Of a stretch of DNA of 16,189 nucleotides, positions 6,435-14,125 are shown piece after piece. Under the pieces are notes generated by a model. The model saw only the letters and a program-made list of their open reading frames with translations, was not told where the DNA came from and did no database searches. Position 1 is the first letter of the stretch. The number at the start of each line of letters is the position of its first letter. A program made the position numbers and the translations under genes. The DNA is taken from contig CAZLDS010000056.1 in NCBI GenBank assembly GCA_964558395.1, positions 1 to 16,189 on the forward strand, in the 5' to 3' direction. This DNA is from CSP1-5 sp964558395. Its GTDB lineage: Bacteria; Methylomirabilota; Methylomirabilia; Methylomirabilales; CSP1-5.

Positions 6435-8759
6435 ATGTCACACCGACCAAAATATTCGCCCGTTGACGCTCAGGAAAGTGAACTGGATTATGTGCAGATC
6501 TTGCGGGGCATCCTGAGGCGAAGGAAGGCGATCGTTATTGCGACCTTCGTGCTGATCGCCATCCCGGGCCTCGGGTGGACGATATACGGGCAGCGGCCGC
6601 GTTTTCTCTCTGCAGCCACGATTCAGATCAAACCATCCATCGCGGACATGATTCCTGGGGCGCGAAACCTCCCAGTGGGTCCAAACCTCTCTGTGCAGAT
6701 GGCGGTGCTCAAGAGTCGTAGCCTTGCGACGGAGGTGATTGATGCCGTTCCCCAGGAAACTGTAAACGAGCTGATGCAGGAAAGTCTGGAGCCCGACTAT
6801 TTCATGGCGTTATTAAACACGGCCCGCCGGCTCTTGGGAAAGCCGCCGACCACGACCAGTCCTCGGCAGCAAGCCCTTGCTGAGATGCAAACGTCTCGAA
6901 TGGAGTTTTCCCCCTTGAGAAAGACAGGACGACGGGAACCGAGCGGGCTGGTTGTCATGTCTGCGACGGCCTTCAAGCCACGCGTGGCGATGGACTTGGT
7001 GAATGCGTACGTGCAAGTGTTGCTCAACTGGTCGAGGCGGTCAGAGCAAGAAGATGTGACCGAGGCCCAGAAATTCCTCGAGCTGCAGCTCGGCCGGGTG
7101 AGGCAAGATCTCAAAGACGCCGAGGCCACGCTGTCACAGTTTGAAAATCAGTACGGGGCGGTCCGGTTGAACGATCAAACCCAATTTGAGATGTCTCGGC
7201 TAATACAACTCCAAGGGGAGCTCGCACAGATCCTGGCGAATCAGGAGATCGCACGGGGTAGGCTCGATGCACTGGAGAAGGCACTGAAAGGGGCTTCAAG
7301 GAGGGCCCAGTCAGGGACCCAGATTACGGCACAAGCTGCTGGGAAGATTAGCGCCCGATTGTCGCAGCTGCAAGCAGAGCTGCTCCAGATGCGGGCAAAA
7401 TACACCGAGGAACATCCGTCAGTGATCGCGACGCGCCGGGAGATCCAAGCTCTCCGCAGCCAGCTTGCTCGGTTTCCGGTCGCCAAGACTTCCGATCCGC
7501 TCGCAGACATTGCGTCTATGAGTCATGATGAAATCGTTCAGAACATCGCAACAGTTAAGGGGGAGTTAGCCACGCTCCAAGCACAGGAGGCGCCGCTGCA
7601 GCTTCAGGTCGCTCAGCTGCGTCAGAGTCTCGGAAAATTGAGCGGACGGGAGTCGGAGTATAGTGCCCTCCGCGGGGGGGTGGTGAGTAATCGAGAACTT
7701 TACACCTTCCTTTTACAGAAGCTCTTTGCACTTCGCATCCGCGAGCAGACCCAGGGGGAGGTGGTAAAGATCATTGATCCCCCGAACCTTCCCTCCTCTC
7801 CCATCCGCCCTATCAGCCCAAAAAGATTGGCTTTTCTTGTCGCTTTCGCCCTAGGGACTGGAGCGGGTCTGGGCTTTTTAATCGAGTATATCTATGAGCC
7901 GGTCGAGTCGGAAACGACGATCCGAAAACAAATAGGGCTTCCGTTGCTCGGATCGGCGCTCGCGATCCCTACTCGCCAGCCGAAAGGCAACGAACGCCCC
8001 ATGCTGGTGTTTAACCAGGGCCGCAGGGCGGTAATGCCACAAGAATTTTACCGGAAGATTCGGACAAATCTTGAGGCAGAAAATTTCCGGGCGCCTTTCA
8101 AAACGATCATGATTACGAGCGCCTGGCCCGGAGAGGGAAAGAGTACCACGGCGATCAACTTGGCCGTGACACTCAGAGAACTCGGGCGTCGAGTTGCGCT
8201 GATAGAGGCGGACCTGAGACATCCCAGTCTGAACCAGGTGTTGCGATCAACAGGGCTAGGGGGGCTGACCAAGCTTCTCCAGGACCTCCAAAATGCTCCG
8301 GACGTCACACCGTCCGTGGATGTGCCGGCCGAGGTCATGGGGACGCAATTGGACTCAGGTTTTCTCTTTATTCCGAGCGGCGATCCTCATGACGACCCAG
8401 CAGCCCTCCTCAGTTCGACACGTACCAGAGAACTCGTCACACGCTTGCGCCGGGGATGGGACTACGTCCTCTTTGATTCGCCGCCAATCCTCTTGGTCAG
8501 TGACAATCTGCTGTTTGCACATTCCCTGGATGGCGCCATTTTGGTGGCCCGTTCAGGACAGACCAAGAGGCGGGACCTGCAGCGCGCGAAGGACATTTTA
8601 GAGGAGGCAGGGGTGCGAATCATCGGCGTCATTCTAAATGAAGTTCCCTTGAATCAAATGCCCTACTACTACCACAAGTATCGCTCGTACTATGTGCCGT
8701 TTAGGCCGGAGGTGTCAAAGAAGCGACCGAAAGCGGATGATAGAAAGGGAAAAGCATAA
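6435..8759 (+). CDS. Wzc-like polysaccharide co-polymerase and tyrosine autokinase
   Basis: 774 residues from ATG 6435, chosen because ggaaggg precedes it; an in-frame GTG at 6405 would overlap the previous gene. Inner-membrane chain-length regulator. Order: short cytoplasmic tail with LDYVQILRGILRRRK, TM1 (about 31-50), a long periplasmic coiled-coil-rich Wzz domain rich in QL/EL heptads, the proline-rich segment PPNLPSSPIRPISPKR before TM2 (about 463-483), then a cytoplasmic BY-kinase. The kinase has Walker A SAWPGEGKSTTAINLA (about 561-576), Walker A' VALIEADLRHP and Walker B YVLFDSPP (about 676). The tail contains a tyrosine cluster, YYYHKYRSYYVPF (about 742-754), the expected autophosphorylation site. 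XrtA loci usually split these two functions into separate proteins; here they are fused as in classical Wzc. Confidence 0.93.
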   Translation: MSHRPKYSPVDAQESELDYVQILRGILRRRKAIVIATFVLIAIPGLGWTIYGQRPRFLSAATIQIKPSIADMIPGARNLPVGPNLSVQMAVLKSRSLATEVIDAVPQETVNELMQESLEPDYFMALLNTARRLLGKPPTTTSPRQQALAEMQTSRMEFSPLRKTGRREPSGLVVMSATAFKPRVAMDLVNAYVQVLLNWSRRSEQEDVTEAQKFLELQLGRVRQDLKDAEATLSQFENQYGAVRLNDQTQFEMSRLIQLQGELAQILANQEIARGRLDALEKALKGASRRAQSGTQITAQAAGKISARLSQLQAELLQMRAKYTEEHPSVIATRREIQALRSQLARFPVAKTSDPLADIASMSHDEIVQNIATVKGELATLQAQEAPLQLQVAQLRQSLGKLSGRESEYSALRGGVVSNRELYTFLLQKLFALRIREQTQGEVVKIIDPPNLPSSPIRPISPKRLAFLVAFALGTGAGLGFLIEYIYEPVESETTIRKQIGLPLLGSALAIPTRQPKGNERPMLVFNQGRRAVMPQEFYRKIRTNLEAENFRAPFKTIMITSAWPGEGKSTTAINLAVTLRELGRRVALIEADLRHPSLNQVLRSTGLGGLTKLLQDLQNAPDVTPSVDVPAEVMGTQLDSGFLFIPSGDPHDDPAALLSSTRTRELVTRLRRGWDYVLFDSPPILLVSDNLLFAHSLDGAILVARSGQTKRRDLQRAKDILEEAGVRIIGVILNEVPLNQMPYYYHKYRSYYVPFRPEVSKKRPKADDRKGKA

Positions 8760-8763
8760 AACG

Positions 8764-8903
8764 GACAGCGGAGTTTCGAGTGTTGAGGGATGAGCGCTGG
8801 GGCTCGTAAATCCGAAATCCGAAATTCGCAATTCGAAATTGCTCGGCTAGTCCGAAATCCCAAATCCGAAATCTCCCTTGGCTCTGAACCCTCAACGCTC
8901 CGC
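8764..8903. repeat. heptad repeat block 3, bounded by inverted repeats
   Basis: Nine units stay in register from 8809 (aatccga twice, aattcgc, aattcga, aattgct, cggctag, tccgaaa, tcccaaa, tccgaaa). The block is enclosed by inverted sequences: gcggag (8768-8773) with ctccgc (8898-8903), and gttgaggg (8782-8789) with ccctcaac (8889-8896). Its first 11 bases, gacagcggagt, recur at 15782-15792. It separates the kinase gene from the epimerase gene; no coding seen. Confidence 0.75.
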
Positions 8904-8920
8904 CGTGGACGGATGGCCCC

Positions 8921-9883
8921 ATGAAGGCGAAATCGCCTCTCCATATTTTGGTGACCGGTGGTGGGGGTTTTATTGGATCTCATGTCGTAGATGCGTATCT
9001 CCAGGCTGGTCACCGTGTGACTGTGGTAGACAATCTCTCCACGGGTAGGGTGGCCAACCTGAATAGCCGTGCGCAGTTTTTCAAGACTGACATCCGAGAT
9101 GTGAGCCTCGACGCTATCTTTCAGCAGGGTCGGTTCGATGTCATCAATCACCATGCGGCCCATATCGATCTCCGTCGGTCCGTCACCGACCCCTGGCATG
9201 ATGGGGAGGTCAACATTCTTGGAATGCTGAACGTTCTTGAGTGTGTGCGCCGATATGGAGTCGACCGTGTCATTTTCGCCTCGACTGGGGGGGCAATCTA
9301 CGGTGACCAGGAGATCTACCCAAGTTCAGAATCGGCTGCTCCTTGCCCCACAAGTCCGTATGGTGTGGCCAAGCTGGCCGTCGAGCACTACCTCAATTAC
9401 TACCAGACAGTTCACGGGGTACGTTCAGTGCTGCTCCGCTACGCCAATGTCTATGGGCCCCGTCAGGATCCGTACGGCGAGGCCGGCGTTGTTGCCATTT
9501 TTATCGAAAGACTTTTAAAAGGGCAGCGGCCAGTCATTTTTGGGGATGGCGAACAGACGAGAGATTTTGTTTTTGTCGGAGATGTTGTCCGGGCAAACGT
9601 AATTGCTCTCGATTATCTTCAGGAACATAAAGGGAATTCAAGCCCTCTTGCAGTGAACATTGGAACGGGGAAAGAGCTGTCAGTAAACAAGCTCTTTACC
9701 CTACTCAAAGGCCTTGTGCCCGGCGGGCCTGAGCCGATTTATGGTCCAGCCAAATTGGGGGAACAACGACGAAGTGCTATTGATCCGTCGTACGCGAAGG
9801 GGACACTGGGGTGGGAGCCTTTGGTTCCGGTCGAAGAAGGCTTAAGAAAGACGTGGGATTGGTTCAAGGAGCGATCCACATGA
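8921..9883 (+). CDS. NAD-dependent sugar-nucleotide epimerase/dehydratase (GalE-like)
   Basis: 320 residues, cytosolic extended-SDR enzyme. NAD-binding motif TGGGGFIGSH (residues 11-20), acidic adenine-ribose contact VVDNLSTG, NHHAAHIDLRRSV (the usual Q of QAAQ replaced by H), catalytic STGGAIYG, and SPYGVAKLAVEHY with Tyr147 and Lys151. Then RYANVYGPRQDP, GDGEQTRDFVFVGDVV and the C-terminal GEQRRSAID. This pattern fits UDP-glucose/UDP-GlcNAc 4-epimerase relatives; a C4-epimerase acting on the sugar nucleotide used by this locus is the best call, with the exact substrate uncertain. The start ATG is clear but has only a weak Shine-Dalgarno. Its stop overlaps the deacetylase start (ATGA), so the two are translationally coupled. 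Confidence 0.88.
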   Translation: MKAKSPLHILVTGGGGFIGSHVVDAYLQAGHRVTVVDNLSTGRVANLNSRAQFFKTDIRDVSLDAIFQQGRFDVINHHAAHIDLRRSVTDPWHDGEVNILGMLNVLECVRRYGVDRVIFASTGGAIYGDQEIYPSSESAAPCPTSPYGVAKLAVEHYLNYYQTVHGVRSVLLRYANVYGPRQDPYGEAGVVAIFIERLLKGQRPVIFGDGEQTRDFVFVGDVVRANVIALDYLQEHKGNSSPLAVNIGTGKELSVNKLFTLLKGLVPGGPEPIYGPAKLGEQRRSAIDPSYAKGTLGWEPLVPVEEGLRKTWDWFKERST

Positions 9884-10767
9884 GTGGAACATCGCCAGCG
9901 TGTATCGTCAATGCTATGACGGTAGACGTAGAAGACTATTTTCACGTCTCTAACTTTGCCAATGTCGTGCGCCGTGAGGACTGGTCGAACTTCACAGGTC
10001 GCGTTGAGACGAATACGCGCAAGCTCCTCGATATATTTGAGGCACGCGATGTGTCGGCGACCTTTTTCGTCCTCGGCTGGGTGGCCGAGAGGTACCCGTC
10101 TCTCGTTCGGGCTATTGATCGGTCTGGGCACGAGATAGCCTCCCATGGTTACGCGCACACCTTGGTCTACCAATTAACGCCGGAGCAGTTCCGCAAGGAC
10201 GTGACGCGGGCGAAAAAATTCCTAGAGGATTTGAGCGGCAAACCGGTATTGGGCTATCGGGCCCCGAGCTTTTCCATTGTGAAGTCGTCCCTGTGGGCAC
10301 TCGATATTTTAGGCGAGGAAGGATTCCAGTATGACTCGAGTATCTTCCCGATACACCACGGCAGGTACGGGGTGCCTGACGCGCATCGGTTTCCGCATCG
10401 GTGCCAGACGAGTAATGGTAAGGGGCTGATCCAATTTCCAATTTCCACTCTCCGCATTTTGGGGTTCAACATCCCGTTGGGAGGGGGGGGGTATTTTCGT
10501 GTCCTTCCCTATGCTGTGACCCGGCGGGCTATTCAGCGCCTCAACCATACGGAGCAGAGACCTGCGTTGATGTATATACACCCGTGGGAACTGGATCCGG
10601 CTCAGCCGCGAATGCCGGGTCCGGCGCTGGGTCGCTTCCGACACTACGTAAACCTACACAAGACCGAGAGAAAGCTGCACCGCCTACTACATGACTTTTC
10701 GTTTCAAGGCTTGCGATGGTTCCTCGATAGACTGGATGGACACGGAGGAACGGCAATTGTCGGTTAA
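9880..10767 (+). CDS. XrtA-type polysaccharide deacetylase (NodB fold, DUF3473)
   Basis: 295 residues from the ATGA overlap; the longer open frame back to 9811 is shadow. Removes N-acetyl groups from amino sugars of the exopolysaccharide. Begins NAMTVDVEDYFHVS (catalytic Asp region, residues 11-24), then ATFFVLGWVAE, HEIASHGYAH with metal-binding His89 and His93, YRAPSFS (about 126-132), and C-terminal GGGGYFRVLP and YIHPWELD, followed by RHYVNLHKT and a last helix FQGLRWFL. This DVEDYF variant with the HPWELD extension defines the PEP-CTERM/XrtA-associated subfamily. No signal peptide is visible. Two stop codons end it (10765-10770). The epsI remnant begins in another frame within its last codons, so the extreme C-terminus (after about DRLDG) may be deletion-junction sequence. 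Confidence 0.92.
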   Translation: MSGTSPACIVNAMTVDVEDYFHVSNFANVVRREDWSNFTGRVETNTRKLLDIFEARDVSATFFVLGWVAERYPSLVRAIDRSGHEIASHGYAHTLVYQLTPEQFRKDVTRAKKFLEDLSGKPVLGYRAPSFSIVKSSLWALDILGEEGFQYDSSIFPIHHGRYGVPDAHRFPHRCQTSNGKGLIQFPISTLRILGFNIPLGGGGYFRVLPYAVTRRAIQRLNHTEQRPALMYIHPWELDPAQPRMPGPALGRFRHYVNLHKTERKLHRLLHDFSFQGLRWFLDRLDGHGGTAIVG

Positions 10768-11030
10768 TAAGATGCACGTGAAGCGGGGAAACGTCCATCA
10801 ACTGGTGCTTTTCTGGAATCAGTCCAAGGAGACGGTACTCGCAGACGGCATCGAGCCAAATCTGCACCGACTCAAGAATCGGCTTTTCTACAACCGGGAC
10901 GATGGGGCCTTTGTGCGCGTGTCCACAAGCCTGGACCCGGACACAAAGCCGAAGCTTTGGGGCTGTTACAGGACTGTGCCGGTGAGCTCCTGAAACTTCT
11001 GCCGGCGTACTGGCCCGAGGAACGTTCAGG
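10747..11030 (+). pseudogene. epsI: epsI remnant (exosortase-associated EpsI family), 5' truncated and frameshifted
   Basis: In one frame the sequence reads EERQLSVNKMHVKRGN, then VHQLVLFWNQSKETVLADGI, then HRLKNRLFYNRDDGAFVRVS, stopping at TGA 10991-10993. This is the C-terminal half of the EpsI family (VN+-x-V-x-+G, LVLYWYQ, K-x-x-L, DGALVRVST). Near 10950 the homology moves to a second frame, KAEALGLLQDCAGELLKLLPAYWPEE, which is the expected EpsI C-terminus. So the gene lacks its N-terminal part (normal length about 200 residues or more) and carries at least one frameshift. The tail runs into heptad repeat block 4. EpsI is normally fused or adjacent to an exosortase, so this looks like the right-hand scar of a deletion that removed an exosortase region. 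The family call is from recalled motifs and could be checked by profile search. Confidence 0.65.
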
Positions 11031-11033
11031 GTG

Positions 11034-11120
11034 GAGTGTCGAGAGTCGAGAGCGGATGGTCGAGGGTCGAGAGCTAAGAGTCGAGAGACAGTCCAGACAC
11101 TAAGCCCTGAACTCTCAACT
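11034..11120. repeat. heptad repeat block 4 (gagagtc family)
   Basis: Eight perfect-register 7-nt units from 11034 to 11089: gagtgtc, gagagtc, gagagcg, gatggtc, gagggtc, gagagct, aagagtc, gagagac. The inverted-type units ccctgaactctcaact then run to 11120. It abuts the end of the epsI remnant. No gene in it. Confidence 0.8.
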
Positions 11121-11129
11121 GACCGACCC

Positions 11130-11149
11130 GGGATGTAGGAAGACGTCCC
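11130..11149 (+). promoter_or_regulatory. leader hairpin before the antiterminator gene
   Basis: gggatgt (11130-11136) can pair with acgtccc (11143-11149) around a 6-nt loop, aggaag, 22 nt before the next start codon. There is no U-run, so it is not an intrinsic terminator. It could be a pausing or recruitment structure for a NusG paralogue, or simply chance. Confidence 0.25.
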
Positions 11150-11171
11150 ATGTAACTGAAAGGGCGGAGCC

Positions 11172-11678
11172 ATGCATGGACCCAATGGAAATGTTGCCTG
11201 GTATGCGATCCGGACGCGATCCAGATATGAAAAGATGGTAAACCAGCAGCTCGTTTCCCGCGGCGTCGAGGCGTTTCTGCCCCAGATGAGCCGGCGCCGG
11301 CGATGGAAGGACCGGTGGAAGAATGTCAGCTTTCCGCTGTTCCCGGGCTACTGCTTTGCCCGGTTTCCACATCAAGACCGTCCGACTGTGCTCACGGCTG
11401 TGGGTGTCGTCCAGATCCTCGGCATCAATGGACATGCGACTCCCGTCCCCGATGACGAGATTGAAGCGGTCCGCCAGCTCGTCACGAGCACGCTTCCCCT
11501 GGATCCGCACCCCTATCTCAAGGAAGGGATGGAGGTCGAAGTAGTCGGGGGACCGCTGGCCGGGATTCGGGGGGCCCTGGTGCGGAAGGGCGGACGGGCC
11601 CGGCTCGTTGTGGCGGTCCATCTCATTCAGCAGGCAGCCTCTGTCGAGCTGGATGCCGCCGACGTGCGACCAGTGTGA
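11172..11678 (+). CDS. NusG-like specialised transcription antiterminator (RfaH/UpxY class)
   Basis: 168 residues. The N-terminal NGN domain has WYAIRTRSRYEKMVNQQL, then GVEAFLPQMSRRRRWKDR and LFPGYCFARF (residues about 9-65), which are the RNA-polymerase-binding hallmarks of NusG paralogues. A C-terminal KOW domain follows: EGMEVEVVGGPLAGIRGALV and ARLVVAVHLIQQAASVEL. The start ATG has ggcggag just upstream. Proteins of this class sit at the head of capsule and secondary-metabolite operons and suppress Rho-dependent or intrinsic termination there, so it likely acts on the carbamoyltransferase operon that follows. It is unlikely to be the housekeeping NusG because the second half of NGN is diverged and the genomic context is a polysaccharide locus. 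Confidence 0.9.
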   Translation: MHGPNGNVAWYAIRTRSRYEKMVNQQLVSRGVEAFLPQMSRRRRWKDRWKNVSFPLFPGYCFARFPHQDRPTVLTAVGVVQILGINGHATPVPDDEIEAVRQLVTSTLPLDPHPYLKEGMEVEVVGGPLAGIRGALVRKGGRARLVVAVHLIQQAASVELDAADVRPV

Positions 11679-11680
11679 AA

Positions 11681-11876
11681 ATTTCGAATTGCGGATGGCG
11701 AATTTCGAATTTATGGGTCCTCTGAGTGCTAATTCCGAAATCCGAACTCCCAAATGCCAAATCCGAAATCGAAAAGGCAAATTTCCCAATCCGAAAGTCG
11801 AAATATGTCCCCTATAAATCCCAAATCCGAAATGTCCTGCGCAAGTCCGAAATCCCAAATCCCAAATCCGAAATTT
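11681..11876. repeat. heptad repeat block 5, running into the next coding start
   Basis: Begins directly after the antiterminator stop with atttcgaattgcg (11681-11693, a partial copy of 2578-2590). It then carries many tccgaaa/tcccaaa units up to aaattt at 11876, immediately before the conserved ILGIS codons of the carbamoyltransferase gene. No Shine-Dalgarno or conventional start is apparent at the position where the protein family normally begins. When read as protein the 7-nt period yields repeated PKSQI/NPKSE motifs. Confidence 0.8.
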
Positions 11877-13688
11877 ATTCTCGGGATTTCGGCCTTCTAC
11901 CACGATAGCGCTGCATGCCTACTGCGCGACGGCCAGATCGTCGCCGCGGCGCAAGAGGAGCGCTTTACGCGGAAAAAGGGCGACGCGGACTTTCCCGCCC
12001 ACGCCATCGCGTACTGCCTTCATCAGGGGGGTGTGACGCCCGAGAATCTCACGGCGGTCGCCTTTTACGACAAGCCTCTCCTTAAGTTTGAACGCATTCT
12101 CGAAACCTACCTCGGCGTGGTTCCACGCGGAATCCGCTCCTTTCTGATGGCGGGGCCCCTCTGGCTCAAAGAGAAGCTCTTTATCGACCGGCAGATCCGA
12201 GAGGGAATCGGCTATCGGGGGAGGATCCTGTACGCCGAGCATCACGAGTCGCACGCGGCCAGCGCGTTTTACCCGTCCCCCTTCGATGAGGCGGCCATCC
12301 TCACGATCGACGGCGTGGGTGAGTGGGCCACGGCCGCGTACGGTGTCGGCCGCGGCAATGAGATCGACCTGTCGCACGAAATCCACTTTCCCCATTCCCT
12401 CGGCCTGCTGTACTCGGCGTTCACGTACTACACAGGGTTTAAGGTGAATTCGGGCGAGTATAAGGTCATGGGCCTCGCCCCCTATGGGGAACCCCGGTAT
12501 GTTGATCTCATCTTCCGAGAGCTGATCGATCTGAAGGAAGATGGCTCGTTCAAGATGAACATGAGGTACTTCAACTATCTCGACGGCCTCACGATGACGA
12601 ACGACGCGTTTCACGACATGTTTGGGGGTCCGCCGAGGGAACCAGAGACTTTGTTGTCCCAAAAAGAGATGGACATTGCCCGTTCCATTCAGGTGGTCTG
12701 TGAAGAGGTCATGCTGCGCATGGCCCGGGCGGTTCACGCGCAGACTGGGCAGGAAAACTTATGTCTGGCTGGCGGTGTGGCGCTGAACTGTGTTGCGAAT
12801 GGCCGCATTCTGCGTGAGGGGCCATTCAAGCGGATTTGGATCCAGCCGGCGGCCGGCGACGCCGGAGGAGCCCTTGGCGTAGCGCTACTTGCCCAGCATC
12901 GTTACTTCGGCAACACCAGGCGGAGCCGGTCAGGGCGGGACGACATGCAGGGAGCCTCGTTGGGACCAGCCTTTAGCGAGGATGAGATTGATACGTTCCT
13001 GCAGGCCCATGGGGCCCCGTATCGACGGCTCAAACGTGAAGACTTGATCCGGGAAGTAGCCGGCATCTTGTCGCATGAAAAGGTCGTAGGGTGGTTCCAG
13101 GGCCGGATGGAGTTTGGACCCCGAGCCCTAGGCAACCGGAGCATTCTGGGCGATCCGCGATCCCCCAAGATGCAGGCGCTGATGAACATCAAGATAAAAT
13201 TTCGCGAGGGTTTTCGGCCCTTTGCCCCAAGTGTGCTGCGGGAACGAGTTGCTGACTACTTTGAGCTGAGCGAGGACTCGCCTTACATGCTGTTAGTAGC
13301 TCCCGTGAAGCGGGAAAGGCAGATTCCCATGTCTGACACCGAAGAACGGCTATGGGGGATTGACAAGCTCAATGTCCCCCGATCTGACATCCCGGCGGTC
13401 ACACACATCGACTATTCGGCGCGGATCCAAACCGTTGCACGCGAGGATAATCCCCTCTATCACGCCCTGCTCCTGGCCTTTGAAGCCCAGACAGGTTGCG
13501 GCGTCCTAGTCAATACGTCGTTTAACGTCCGGGGCGAGCCGATTGTGTGCACACCCGAAGATGCGTATCGCTGCTTCATGCGGACACACATCGATTACCT
13601 GGTAATGGGGCCGTTTCTGCTGGATAAGAAGGCGCAGCCCGAGTGGAAAGAGAGTGCGGATTGGCGGCAGGAATTCCAGCTCGACTGA
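11832..13688 (+). CDS. NodU/CmcH/TobZ-family carbamoyltransferase
   Basis: About 618 residues from ATG 11832; in-frame ATGs at 11805 and 11754 would lengthen it. Transfers a carbamoyl group from carbamoyl phosphate to a hydroxyl, via a carbamoyl-adenylate in this family, probably on an EPS sugar or its lipid-linked precursor. Motifs: ILGISAFYHDSAACLLRDG, AAQEERFTRKKGD, the metal-binding HHESHAASAF (about 136-145), TIDGVGEWATAA, SGEYKVMGLAPYG, CLAGGVALNCVANGRI and AAGDAGGALGVAL. The C-terminal part has GRMEFGPRALGNRSILGDPR and VNTSFNVRGEPIVCTPEDA. Homologues start M-x-ILGIS; here the position of that Met is repeat-derived PKF, so the true initiation site is uncertain (an upstream ATG with a 15-residue repeat-encoded leader, or a rare ATT at 11877). 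The rest is intact and complete. Confidence 0.9.
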   Translation: MSCASPKSQIPNPKFILGISAFYHDSAACLLRDGQIVAAAQEERFTRKKGDADFPAHAIAYCLHQGGVTPENLTAVAFYDKPLLKFERILETYLGVVPRGIRSFLMAGPLWLKEKLFIDRQIREGIGYRGRILYAEHHESHAASAFYPSPFDEAAILTIDGVGEWATAAYGVGRGNEIDLSHEIHFPHSLGLLYSAFTYYTGFKVNSGEYKVMGLAPYGEPRYVDLIFRELIDLKEDGSFKMNMRYFNYLDGLTMTNDAFHDMFGGPPREPETLLSQKEMDIARSIQVVCEEVMLRMARAVHAQTGQENLCLAGGVALNCVANGRILREGPFKRIWIQPAAGDAGGALGVALLAQHRYFGNTRRSRSGRDDMQGASLGPAFSEDEIDTFLQAHGAPYRRLKREDLIREVAGILSHEKVVGWFQGRMEFGPRALGNRSILGDPRSPKMQALMNIKIKFREGFRPFAPSVLRERVADYFELSEDSPYMLLVAPVKRERQIPMSDTEERLWGIDKLNVPRSDIPAVTHIDYSARIQTVAREDNPLYHALLLAFEAQTGCGVLVNTSFNVRGEPIVCTPEDAYRCFMRTHIDYLVMGPFLLDKKAQPEWKESADWRQEFQLD

Positions 13689-14071
13689 ACACAAGGGAAC
13701 TGCGGCGGTTTGGCCTAACCGTCGCCATCCCACTGGCGCTCCTGGCTGGAGTATGGATGTGGCGGGGGCACGTAGTGCTCCCTTCTGTGCTTGGAGGGCT
13801 CGCTTTGTCCCTGGGCGCAATCGCCCTCCTGGCCCCGCGCGGACTGCGGCCGGTCCACACACACTGGATGCGTGTGGCACATGCCTTGGGATCGTTTAAC
13901 ACGCGCGTCCTTCTGGGTGTTGTCTATTTTGTGGTAATGACCCCGACAGGCATTGTAATGCGCCTGCTGGGGCGGGATCCGCTGGATCGCCGCCTCGGAG
14001 ATCGGTCGTCGTATTGGGTGCTGCGCAAGCCAAATCCGGATTCACGAGGGGCCATGGAGCGGCGCTTCTAA
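13643..14071 (+). CDS. SxtJ-family small membrane protein
   Basis: Up to 142 residues from GTG 13643, overlapping the carbamoyltransferase 3' end by 46 nt; TTG 13661 is a shorter option. Homology to the SxtJ family begins around LNTRELRRFGLTVAIP, where the codon at the expected Met is CTG (13685). Three hydrophobic helices (about 23-42, 44-65 and 89-110), then the conserved cytoplasmic end SSYWVLRKPNPDSRGAMERRF. SxtJ proteins of unknown function lie next to carbamoyltransferases in many polysaccharide and toxin clusters (sxtI-sxtJ-sxtK order in saxitoxin loci). A role as membrane partner of the carbamoylation step is an inference from that association. Confidence 0.8.
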   Translation: MERECGLAAGIPARLNTRELRRFGLTVAIPLALLAGVWMWRGHVVLPSVLGGLALSLGAIALLAPRGLRPVHTHWMRVAHALGSFNTRVLLGVVYFVVMTPTGIVMRLLGRDPLDRRLGDRSSYWVLRKPNPDSRGAMERRF

Positions 14072-14125
14072 GTATCCAAAATCGTAAAATATCTTAGAAC
14101 GAGCGCGCGCAAATACAGTGTTGGA

